Source of the DNA: an uncultured Micavibrio sp.
GTDB lineage: Bacteria; Pseudomonadota; Alphaproteobacteria; Micavibrionales; UBA1664
NCBI GenBank assembly: GCA_937896295.1
Contig: CALBME010000107.1
Coordinates: 1 to 16,176, forward strand
DNA: 16,176 nucleotides
Direction of reading: 5' to 3'
Part shown: in pieces, positions 1-5,736 of the stretch
How positions within the stretch are numbered: the first letter of the stretch is position 1
Layout: every line of letters starts with the position of its first letter
Position numbers and translations under genes: made by a program
The notes under the pieces: model-generated
Told to the model about the DNA's origin: nothing
The model's database searches: none
Seen by the model: only the letters and a program-made list of their open reading frames with translations

Positions 1-74
1 GCAGGCGCCCGGTACGGGGCGTAGGACGCGCAGATCAGGAACAGCGGGGCTGCGTATAAACGTTTGGCGGGCAT
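1..74 (-). CDS. possible exported protein, N-terminus only (partial)
   Basis: On the minus strand an ATG at 74-72 opens a frame that runs off the window edge. It reads MPAKRLYAAPLFLICASYAP and four more residues: a short basic start followed by a hydrophobic stretch with small residues, like a Sec signal peptide. There is no good lipobox. No Shine-Dalgarno sequence precedes the ATG, and only 24 codons are visible, so this may be chance. It would lie downstream of, and on the same strand as, the 87-aa membrane protein gene. No function can be assigned. Confidence 0.3.
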   Translation of the reverse strand, partial: MPAKRLYAAPLFLICASYAPYRAP

Positions 75-107
75 GAAAATGAATTTTTCATACCCGCCGT
101 CCAAACG
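61..107. repeat. long imperfect inverted repeat (hairpin)
   Basis: Arms GGCGGG-C-ATGAAAA (66-79) and TTTTCAT-A-CCCGCC (85-98) pair over 13 bp with one mismatch around a 5-nt loop. The outer CGTTT (61-65) can pair with AAACG (103-107) across a 4-nt bulge. It sits just 3' of the minus-strand 87-aa gene and overlaps the start of the possible next minus-strand gene. No long T tract follows on either strand, so it is not a classical intrinsic terminator. It could be a processing or termination structure, or an operator. Confidence 0.5.
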
Positions 108-126
108 TCAAATTTTGAAAAGGTTT

Positions 127-390
127 TCAGATACCGCCGTGACGGTATTTGCGCGCCTGGACCGGGACCGGTGTGGGCTGATTCTGCGCGGTGCGGTACA
201 TGTAAAGGAAGGCGCCGCCCATCGCCGCGAGGGCGAAGGCCCCACCAGCAGCCGCGCCAATCACGGGCTGGCCGAAATAGCCGCCGATTTTTGCGCCTGC
301 GGCCGCCGCATTCGACACTGCGCCAAGCATGGGCGTTGCAATTTCCGGGCTGGAGACCGCGTTATAGAGATCGTGGAGCTGGTGCATCAT
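127..390 (-). CDS. small single-span membrane protein, unknown function (87 aa)
   Basis: The start chosen is the first of two adjacent ATG codons (390-388). It is preceded by the ribosome binding site GGGAGGA about 7 nt upstream. The frame stays open further upstream, but no start there has a comparable site. The N-terminal ~20 residues (MMHQLHDLYNAVSSPEIATP) are polar or amphipathic. Roughly residues 28-65 are rich in Gly and Ala with one strong hydrophobic segment (GAAAGGAFALAAMGGAFLYM), and the C-terminal tail is short and basic. This suggests a one-pass membrane protein with a glycine-zipper-like helix. I do not recognise a family. Its promoter overlaps a CtrA-like box, so cell-cycle or motility-linked expression is a reasonable guess only. 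Confidence 0.6.
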   Translation of the reverse strand: MMHQLHDLYNAVSSPEIATPMLGAVSNAAAAGAKIGGYFGQPVIGAAAGGAFALAAMGGAFLYMYRTAQNQPTPVPVQARKYRHGGI

Positions 391-420
391 CTTATGGTTC
401 CTCCCGGTTTTGTTTCGGTG

Positions 421-450
421 ATTATCCCCACTGTGGCCCCAAATGGTTAA
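421..450 (-). promoter_or_regulatory. candidate promoter of the 87-aa membrane protein gene
   Basis: On the minus strand TTAACC (450-445) and GATAAT (426-421) are separated by 18 bp. They match the sigma-70 consensus at 4/6 and 5/6 positions. This would give a leader of about 25 nt before the GGGAGGA ribosome binding site. The -35 element coincides with the CtrA-like box. Confidence 0.45.
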
Positions 451-461
451 CGAGATGCTAA
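443..461 (-). promoter_or_regulatory. CtrA-like binding box
   Basis: Minus strand: TTAG-N7-TTAACCAT (461 to 443). The established Caulobacter CtrA consensus is TTAA-N7-TTAAC, with TTAACCAT as a common half-site, so there is one mismatch in the left half. The box overlaps the -35 element, as at many CtrA-activated promoters. No ctrA gene is in the window, so regulation is inferred. Confidence 0.4.
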
Positions 462-512
462 CAACCTTGGAAATCCGCCGTTTTGGGGGTGGGGGGCGTT
501 CCGTGGCAAACC

Positions 513-541
513 TTGACAAAAAATGGCGGATTTCCTAAGTA
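513..541 (+). promoter_or_regulatory. candidate glyA promoter
   Basis: A perfect -35 hexamer TTGACA (513-518) is followed after 17 bp by a poor -10, TAAGTA (536-541). A start near 548 would give a leader of roughly 125 nt containing the hairpin at 556-611. The -10 is weak, so confidence is limited. Confidence 0.35.
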
Positions 542-555
542 TTGCGGCAGGGAAG

Positions 556-611
556 CGGGGGTGTGACTGACGCTTTTCTAAGGCGGAAATGACCGCCAAG
601 AAACGCCCCCG
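556..611 (+). promoter_or_regulatory. structured 5' leader of glyA
   Basis: An outer stem CGGGGGTGT (556-564) pairs with ACGCCCCCG (603-611) over 9 bp with one G-U. Inside it TTCT (576-579) pairs with AGAA (599-602), and GGCGG (582-586) pairs with CCGCC (593-597) around AAATGA. There is no T tract after it, so it is not a terminator. I could not match it to a known riboswitch consensus. It lies 63 nt before the glyA start. Confidence 0.3.
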
Positions 612-674
612 ATATTACCGCCGCGCGTCTGGGCTCTTTCCTGTCGTTATAACCAACTAACGCGGAGCCATATC

Positions 675-2051
675 ATGAACGCACAAAACGCAACCCAACT
701 GAACACGATGATCGACACAGACGACTTTTTCACCGCCGACGTGGCGCAGACCGATCCTGAAATTTTCGGCTACATGGAAGCCGAGCACGACCGCCAGCAG
801 AACCAGATCGAACTGATCGCATCCGAGAACATCGTTTCCCGCGCCGTCATGCAGATCCAGGGTTCGGTCGCCACCAACAAATATGCCGAAGGCCTGCCCG
901 GCAAGCGTTACTACGAGGGCTGCGAGTTCGTCGACAAGATGGAACAGGCCGCGATCGACCGCGTGTGCAAGCTGTTCGGCTGCAAGTTCGCCAACGTCCA
1001 GCCACATTCCGGCGCATCGGCCAATATTGCCGTGTATTACGCCCTGTGTGAAAACGACGACCTGATCATGGGCCTGTCCCTCGACCAGGGCGGTCACCTG
1101 ACGCATGGCAGCCTCGTCAACTTCTCGGGCCGCCAGAGCTGGAAGAGCAAGGACGGCAAGACTGAGAACAAGGGTTATAAAACCCTGTCATACGGTATCA
1201 ACGAAGACGGCGTCATTGATTACGACCTGCTGGAAAAGCAGGCGGTCGAGGCGCAGCCCCGCATGATCATCGCGGGCGCGTCGGCTTATCCGCGCGCATT
1301 TGACTTCAAACGTTTCCGCGAGATCTGCGACAAGGTGGCCGCAAAGTCGGGCAAGGAGTGCTTCCTGTTCGCGGACGTCGCGCATTACGCCGGTCTGATC
1401 GTGGCCGGACTTTACCCCAACCCGTTCCCGCACGCGCATGTCGTGACCACGACCACACACAAAACCCTGCGCGGTCCGCGCGGCGGCGTGATCATGACCA
1501 ATGATGAAGTGCTGGCGAAGAAGTTCGACATGGCCGTATTCCCCGGCCTGCAGGGCGGCCCGCTTGAGCACGTCATCGCCGCGAAGGCGGTTGCATTCGG
1601 CGAAGCCCTGAAACCGGAATGGAAAGTGTACGCCCAGAACGTTCTGGACAATGCGCGCATCCTTGGCGAGACGCTCAAGGCCAGCGGTTACGACATCGTT
1701 TCGGGGGGCACGGATTCCCACATGATCCTCGTCGACCTGCGTTCGAACAACCTGTTCGGCAAGGAAGCCACGCATGCGCTTGAGATGGCGGGGCTTACCA
1801 CCAACAAAAATTCGGTCCCCGGCGACAAGTCGCCGCTGAACCCGTCGGGCCTGCGTCTTGGCACGCCCGCCGGCACGACGCGCGGTTTCGGCCCGGCCGA
1901 GTGGAAGCAGATCGGCGGTTTCATCGTCGAGGTCCTGAACGGCCTGAAAGCCAACGGCCCGGACAATAACGGCGCGGTGGAGCAGGCGGTGAAGGCCAAG
2001 GTGAAAGCCCTGTGCGCGCGTTTCCCCATCTACCAGAACTGCATGGGCTAA
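675..2051 (+). CDS. glyA: serine hydroxymethyltransferase
   Basis: This cytoplasmic PLP enzyme interconverts serine and glycine with tetrahydrofolate/5,10-methylene-THF, the main source of one-carbon units. Visible family signatures are IELIASENIVS (45-55), the YAEGLPGKRYY loop (70-80), QPHSGASAN (109-117), and VTTTTHKTLRGPRGG with the PLP lysine at K263. The ATG at 675 has GGAG 7 nt upstream; a downstream ATG (MIDTDDFF) has none. At 458 aa it is longer than the usual ~420. There is an N-terminal extension of about 16 residues, a Lys-rich insertion near 155-168 after VNFSGR, and a few extra residues near 223-229 (AAKSGKE). nrdR follows 12 nt after the stop, and its ribosome binding site touches the glyA stop codon, which suggests co-transcription. 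Confidence 0.97.
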   Translation: MNAQNATQLNTMIDTDDFFTADVAQTDPEIFGYMEAEHDRQQNQIELIASENIVSRAVMQIQGSVATNKYAEGLPGKRYYEGCEFVDKMEQAAIDRVCKLFGCKFANVQPHSGASANIAVYYALCENDDLIMGLSLDQGGHLTHGSLVNFSGRQSWKSKDGKTENKGYKTLSYGINEDGVIDYDLLEKQAVEAQPRMIIAGASAYPRAFDFKRFREICDKVAAKSGKECFLFADVAHYAGLIVAGLYPNPFPHAHVVTTTTHKTLRGPRGGVIMTNDEVLAKKFDMAVFPGLQGGPLEHVIAAKAVAFGEALKPEWKVYAQNVLDNARILGETLKASGYDIVSGGTDSHMILVDLRSNNLFGKEATHALEMAGLTTNKNSVPGDKSPLNPSGLRLGTPAGTTRGFGPAEWKQIGGFIVEVLNGLKANGPDNNGAVEQAVKAKVKALCARFPIYQNCMG

Positions 2052-2063
2052 GGAGCGTCAGCT

Positions 2064-2522
2064 TTGCGTTGCCCGTTCTGCAGCCATGAAGACAGCCAGG
2101 TGAAGGACAGCCGTGCGGCAGATGACAGCACGGCCATCCGCCGCCGCCGCGAATGCCCGTCCTGTGGCGGGCGTTTCACGACGTTCGAGCGCGTGCAGCT
2201 GCGCGAACTGATGGTGCAGAAAAACAACGGCACGAAAGAGCCGTTTGAACGCGAAAAACTGATCCGGTCCCTGCGCACGCCCTTGCGCAAGCGCCCGGTG
2301 ACGGCGGAGCAGATCGACCGCGCGGTCACGGGTATCGTACGCCAGCTTGAAACATCCGCCGACGGCGAGGTGACCAGCAAGCAGATTGGTGAGCTGGTGA
2401 TGCAGGCGCTTGGCAATCTCGACCAGGTCGCATACGTGCGTTACGCGAGCGTGTACCGCGATTTCAGCGCACCGTCCGATTTCCGCGATTTTCTGGATAT
2501 GCAGAAAGAAAAGGCGTCGTAA
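2064..2522 (+). CDS. nrdR: transcriptional repressor NrdR
   Basis: NrdR is a zinc-finger/ATP-cone repressor that senses ATP/dATP and represses ribonucleotide reductase operons through NrdR boxes. The N-terminal zinc ribbon is intact (C3, C6, C31, C34 in RCPFC and CPSCGGRF), followed by the conserved FTTFERVQLREL linker. The ATP-cone domain covers roughly residues 47-137 (KEPFEREKLIRSL onward). The length of 152 aa is typical. The start is TTG: it follows AAGGAG (2050-2055) at 8 nt, and the protein begins exactly as family members do (MRCPFC). Location directly behind glyA and before riboflavin genes is a standard alphaproteobacterial arrangement, so this is not evidence for a role in either pathway. 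Confidence 0.95.
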   Translation: MRCPFCSHEDSQVKDSRAADDSTAIRRRRECPSCGGRFTTFERVQLRELMVQKNNGTKEPFEREKLIRSLRTPLRKRPVTAEQIDRAVTGIVRQLETSADGEVTSKQIGELVMQALGNLDQVAYVRYASVYRDFSAPSDFRDFLDMQKEKAS

Positions 2523-2561
2523 TACGCCAGCCCTGCTGGTTGCGTTCAAACCACGCAGGCT

Positions 2562-2584
2562 TCGCTCGCATAAGCTCGCGGGCC
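2562..2584 (+). repeat. dispersed 23-nt repeat, copy 1 (nrdR-ribE gap)
   Basis: These 23 bases are identical to 6227-6249. The core is GCTCGCATAAGCTCGC, which contains a direct repeat of GCTCGC. Both copies continue into TCA and then GGCC within 12 bases, so a GGCC...GGCC mini-hairpin follows each. Both are on the same strand, between genes, shortly after a stop codon. I see no transposase or longer element around them. Confidence 0.7.
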
Positions 2585-2625
2585 TTCAGTCGGCCAAGAG
2601 TGTTGATAAAGGAGTTTTGATACAC

Positions 2626-3222
2626 ATGTTTACCGGCATCATCACCGATGTAGGCACGGTTGTGCGCGTTGAGCCGAAAGACGGCGCGGCGCTGTACGAA
2701 ATTTCCACGTCATTTGATCTGAACAAGGTTGCGATCGGCGCATCCATCGCCTGTGCGGGCGCGTGCCTGACCGTCATTGAAAAAACGGACAGGACTTTTC
2801 TGGTGCAGGTGTCGAACGAGACCCTGTCGAAAACAAACCTTGGCGCGTGGGTCGCGGGCACAAAGGTCAATCTTGAGGCCGCGCTGAAAATAGGCGACGA
2901 GCTGGGCGGTCATATCGTGACCGGGCATGTCGACGGGCTTGCCGTGCTGGAAAGCGTGGAGGCGGATGGCGGGTCGATGCGCCTGCGCCTGCGGGCGCCG
3001 GACCATGTCGCGCCGCTGGTCGCCGCGAAGGGCAGCGTGACGCTGGACGGCGTGTCGCTGACCGTGAACGAGGTGCAGGGGCATCATTTTGGCGTGAACA
3101 TCATTCCGCATACGTGGCATGCCACCACGCTGGGGCAGGTACAGCCGGGCCAGCAGATGAACATCGAAGCCGACATGATGGCGCGTTACATCGCGCGGCA
3201 GATGGCCTTCCAGAACGCCTGA
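2626..3222 (+). CDS. ribE: riboflavin synthase, alpha subunit
   Basis: It catalyses the dismutation of two 6,7-dimethyl-8-ribityllumazine molecules to riboflavin, the last step of the pathway, and works with RibH encoded downstream. The protein has the classic MFTGIITDVG start and two tandem lumazine-binding barrels (about 1-95 and 96-198). The internal repeat is visible as SIACAGACLTV versus SVTLDGVSLTV. Other signatures are GGHIVTGHVDG (94-104) and NIEADMMARYIARQ (179-191). Length 198 aa is normal. The ATG is preceded by AAAGGAG with a rather long 11-nt spacing. An in-frame TTG three codons upstream is too close to that site. The gene name varies between species (ribE or ribC). Confidence 0.95.
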   Translation: MFTGIITDVGTVVRVEPKDGAALYEISTSFDLNKVAIGASIACAGACLTVIEKTDRTFLVQVSNETLSKTNLGAWVAGTKVNLEAALKIGDELGGHIVTGHVDGLAVLESVEADGGSMRLRLRAPDHVAPLVAAKGSVTLDGVSLTVNEVQGHHFGVNIIPHTWHATTLGQVQPGQQMNIEADMMARYIARQMAFQNA

Positions 3223-3239
3223 ATCAAGCAGGGATACGC

Positions 3240-3521
3240 TTAACGTTCTTCCGTCATGATGGCCGCGAATTCCGGCGGCAGCTTGTATTTCGCGGCCAGC
3301 TTGCGGGCAAGGGAGGGGGGCGGTTCGCCCCGGCCATGCGCGAGCAGGGTGCCGAACTGCGTTGGATCAAAAATCTTGCCACTGGCGGAGATTTCACGAT
3401 AGATCGGATAGTCGGCCAGCGGGATACTGATGTAGGCGTAGACTTCCTCGCCTTCATCATCCGTCCCCTGGATGAGCTCGATCACACCCTCGGCGGCTTT
3501 GCCGCCCGTTTTTCTTCCCAT
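3240..3521 (-). CDS. conserved-looking hypothetical protein inside the rib cluster (93 aa)
   Basis: This frame runs against the riboflavin genes, ending 17 nt from the ribE stop and starting 86 nt from the ribB start. The protein begins MGRKTGGKAAEGVIELIQG, has a mixed acidic centre (GTDDEGEEVYAYISIPLADYP), then a Pro-containing helical C-terminal half (PPSLARKLAAKYKLPPEFA). There is no signal peptide or membrane span, so it is probably cytosolic. Codon third positions are G/C-biased as in neighbouring genes, which supports it being real. There is no clear ribosome binding site before the ATG. AT-rich sequence suited to a promoter lies immediately upstream and is shared with ribB. I do not recognise the family. 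Confidence 0.6.
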   Translation of the reverse strand: MGRKTGGKAAEGVIELIQGTDDEGEEVYAYISIPLADYPIYREISASGKIFDPTQFGTLLAHGRGEPPPSLARKLAAKYKLPPEFAAIMTEER

Positions 3522-3530
3522 CCAAGAATC

Positions 3531-3560
3531 ATAAAATTTTATACATAATATCGAGTTAAC
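3531..3560. promoter_or_regulatory. AT-rich divergent promoter region between the 93-aa gene and ribB
   Basis: The region contains a perfect 12-bp palindrome ATAAAATTTTAT (3531-3542), TACATAATAT, and GTTAAC (3555-3560). It stands out in a GC-rich cluster and separates two divergent genes. -10-like elements occur on both strands, but I cannot assign complete promoters. No FMN riboswitch pattern is visible here. Confidence 0.35.
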
Positions 3561-3607
3561 GGGTCAGTTTGCTTGCAATTTCAACCACAAAGCCGCATAC
3601 AGGCGGC

Positions 3608-4705
3608 ATGAAAGTCGTTTCCTTCAATGATGTCCGCGATGCGCGGCTGGCCGAATCCGACCAGGCGGCGCTGTCCACGGCGGCCGAGATCATCGCCGAG
3701 GCCCGGGAAGGGCGCATGTTCATCCTGGTGGACGACGAAGACCGCGAGAACGAGGGCGATCTGATCGTCCCGGCCCAGATGGCCACGCCCGCCGTCATCA
3801 ATTTCATGGCCACGCATGGCCGGGGGCTGATCTGCCTTGCGATGGAACGCGCGATGATCGACCGTATCGGCATCGGCATGATGGCGTCGCGCAACCGCGA
3901 CGTACATTCGACCGCCTTCACCGTTTCGATCGAGGCGGCCCGCGGTGTCACCACCGGCATTTCCGCGCCCGACCGCGCGCGCACCATTCAGGTTGCGATC
4001 GACCCCGAAAGCGGCCCGCAGGATATCGTGACGCCGGGGCATATTTTTCCGCTGCAGGCCGTTGACGGCGGCACGCTTGTGCGTGCCGGTCATACCGAAG
4101 CCGCCGTTGATATCGCGCGCATGGCGGGGCTTCGCGCCGCCGGTGTGATCTGCGAGATCATGAGCGAGGACGGATCGATGGCGCGACTGCCCGAGCTTGT
4201 GTCCTTTGCCCAGAAACACGGCATGAAGGTCGGCACCATCGCAGACCTGATCGCGTTCCGCCTGCAGACCGAAAAACTGGTCGAGCGCATGCAGGAACAG
4301 ACGATTGAATCGAAGTTCGGCGGCACGTGGCGCATGGTCACGTATAAAAACCGCCTGAACGGCATGGATGTGCAGGCGCTGGTCAAAGGCGAGATCGATA
4401 CGGGCAAACCCACGCTGACGCGCGTGCATCCCGTGAATATCGCGTCCGACGTACTGGGCGCCGGCGAAAGCGGTCTGCACCAGGCGATGGACGCCATCGG
4501 CAAGGCAGGCAGCGGCGTGGTCGTCCTGATGCGGAGCATGAGCACGGCCAGCGACGACAAACAGATTTTACGCAGCTACGGCATCGGGGCGCAGATTTTG
4601 CGCGACCTCGGCGTACAGGACATGGTTTTGCTGACGCATGCGACCAAGCAGGTCATCGGCCTTGGCGGTTTCGGCCTTAATATCGTGGAGCAGCGTTCCC
4701 TATGA
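3608..4705 (+). CDS. ribB: 3,4-dihydroxy-2-butanone-4-phosphate synthase with degenerate cyclohydrolase-like domain (RibBX type)
   Basis: The N-terminal half (about 1-215) is a complete DHBP synthase converting ribulose 5-phosphate to DHBP plus formate. It has the acidic loop VDDEDRENEGDL (41-52), HGRGLICLAM (70-79), FTVSIEAARGVTTGISAPDR (104-123) and GHIFPLQAVDGG...GHTEAAVD (144-168). The C-terminal half (about 235-365) resembles GTP cyclohydrolase II in fold (RVHPVNI, RSYGIGAQILRDLGV, GLGGFGLNIVE). It lacks the zinc cysteine motif, which is replaced by NIASDVLGAGESG, and the RQEGRGIGL catalytic loop. It should not hydrolyse GTP, so a true ribA must be elsewhere. The ATG at 3608 has only a weak upstream site; an in-frame TTG at 3569 is an alternative. 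The stop overlaps ribH by ATGA. Confidence 0.92.
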   Translation: MKVVSFNDVRDARLAESDQAALSTAAEIIAEAREGRMFILVDDEDRENEGDLIVPAQMATPAVINFMATHGRGLICLAMERAMIDRIGIGMMASRNRDVHSTAFTVSIEAARGVTTGISAPDRARTIQVAIDPESGPQDIVTPGHIFPLQAVDGGTLVRAGHTEAAVDIARMAGLRAAGVICEIMSEDGSMARLPELVSFAQKHGMKVGTIADLIAFRLQTEKLVERMQEQTIESKFGGTWRMVTYKNRLNGMDVQALVKGEIDTGKPTLTRVHPVNIASDVLGAGESGLHQAMDAIGKAGSGVVVLMRSMSTASDDKQILRSYGIGAQILRDLGVQDMVLLTHATKQVIGLGGFGLNIVEQRSL

Positions 4706-5175
4706 AACAGGACAAAAAAGACGTTGCCGGCGTTGAAAAGGTCGGCGGCCGCGCACTGGTTTTGGAGGCGCGTTTTTACGGTGATATCGCCGACGGACTG
4801 TATGAGGGCGCACGCCGCGTTCTGGAAGAGGCGGGCATGACCGTGGACCGCAGGGACGTGCCGGGCGCGCTGGAAATTCCGGCGGCGCTTCAATTCGCGG
4901 CGCTTTCGGGCCAGTATGACGCGTTCGTGTGCACGGGCTGTGTCATCCGCGGCGAGACCTATCATTTCGAAGTCGTATGCAACGAGTCCGCACGCGGGAT
5001 CAGCGATGTCGCGCTGGATTTAAACCTGTGCGTCGGCAACGGCATCCTGACCGTCGATACGCTGGCGCAGGCGCAGGAACGCGCCGATCCCGACAACATG
5101 GACAAGGGCGGCGGCGCCGCACGCGCGGCGGTCAAAATGCTGGCCCTTAAAAAAGAATGGATGCCTTCGAAATGA
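4702..5175 (+). CDS. ribH: 6,7-dimethyl-8-ribityllumazine synthase
   Basis: It condenses DHBP (from the upstream ribB) with 5-amino-6-ribitylaminouracil to give the lumazine substrate of riboflavin synthase. Signatures include the substrate-stacking aromatic in ARFYGDI (23-29), VPGALEIP (53-60), and GCVIRGETYHFEVVCNESARGI (79-100) containing catalytic H88. Near the end are GNGILTVDT and the GGGAARAAVKMLALK helix. The length of 157 aa is typical of an icosahedral-type subunit. The start overlaps the ribB stop (ATGA), with GTGGAG about 11 nt upstream, indicating translational coupling. Confidence 0.96.
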   Translation: MKQDKKDVAGVEKVGGRALVLEARFYGDIADGLYEGARRVLEEAGMTVDRRDVPGALEIPAALQFAALSGQYDAFVCTGCVIRGETYHFEVVCNESARGISDVALDLNLCVGNGILTVDTLAQAQERADPDNMDKGGGAARAAVKMLALKKEWMPSK

Positions 5176-5621
5176 GTGGTTCACAAAAAGCACGCAATAC
5201 AGCCGCCCGCCTTGTCGCGGTGCAATGCGTCTATGACATGATCATGACCGGCCATACTGCGGGCGAGGCGCTGGAAGGGTATAAAGACCACCGCCATGGC
5301 ACGCCGTTCGAGGGGATCGATTTCGTGCCTGCCGACATCCAGCTTCTGGGCGATATCGTGCGCGGCGTTGCCGACCGCCGGCCCGAACTGGTCGATATGA
5401 TCCAGGGCGCGCTCGATTCGCGTAAAAGCGGCGCACAGCCGGAAGCCCTGCTGCGATCGGTCCTCTTATGCGGTGCTTACGAGATCCTGGCGCATCCGCA
5501 ACTGGATGCCGGGCTGATCATTGCGGAGTATCTGGCTGTTACGGAAGGGTTTTTCGAAGAATCTGAACGCAAGCTGGTGCATGCCGTGCTGGATCGCCTG
5601 AACAAGATCCTGCGCGCCTGA
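5172..5621 (+). CDS. nusB: transcription antitermination factor NusB
   Basis: NusB binds boxA RNA together with S10 (NusE) and promotes antitermination of rRNA operons. The all-helical NusB domain spans the protein: ARLVAVQCVYDM near the start, then the conserved C-terminal pattern LLRSVLLCGAYEIL ... IAEYLAVTEGFFEESERKLVHAVLDRLNK. The ATG at 5172 overlaps the ribH stop as ATGA, matching the ribB/ribH junction, and gives 149 aa. An in-frame ATG at 5157 would add five residues. ribH-nusB adjacency is widespread. No clear terminator follows; the next ~100 nt are AT-rich. Confidence 0.93.
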   Translation: MSGSQKARNTAARLVAVQCVYDMIMTGHTAGEALEGYKDHRHGTPFEGIDFVPADIQLLGDIVRGVADRRPELVDMIQGALDSRKSGAQPEALLRSVLLCGAYEILAHPQLDAGLIIAEYLAVTEGFFEESERKLVHAVLDRLNKILRA

Positions 5622-5652
5622 TCGCTTTAATTTTTTACATTATTAATCGCCC

Positions 5653-5662
5653 TTAACCATTT
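5653..5662 (+). promoter_or_regulatory. CtrA half-site-like motif upstream of the FliL-family gene
   Basis: TTAACCATTT occurs here and, identically, on the minus strand at 450-441. It lies 75 nt upstream of the FliL-family start. A further TTAA lies 6 bp upstream (5643-5646), one base short of the canonical TTAA-N7-TTAAC spacing. No convincing -10 follows. Confidence 0.3.
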
Positions 5663-5736
5663 ATCTGGCACAATTAAGGAATAGAGCCGGAAAACGGTCA
5701 CACGAAGTCCTTTTATTTGGGTTTGGGGTCCTTAAG

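Noticed and set aside
2410..2625. An N-terminal extension of riboflavin synthase reaching back into nrdR
   Set aside because: The frame is open, but the protein family begins at MFTGIITDVG, and AAAGGAG precedes that ATG.
3522..3607. FMN riboswitch upstream of ribB or ribE
   Set aside because: The conserved RFN segments are not visible here or at 2523-2625, and both gaps are too short for the full element plus expression platform.
3581..4480. A 299-codon minus-strand frame opposite ribB
   Set aside because: Antisense shadow of a well-supported gene; composition is shadow-like.
5666..5682. Sigma-54 promoter before the FliL-family gene
   Set aside because: TGGCAC matches the -24 element, but no GC-containing -12 element (TTGCA-like) occurs at the required spacing.
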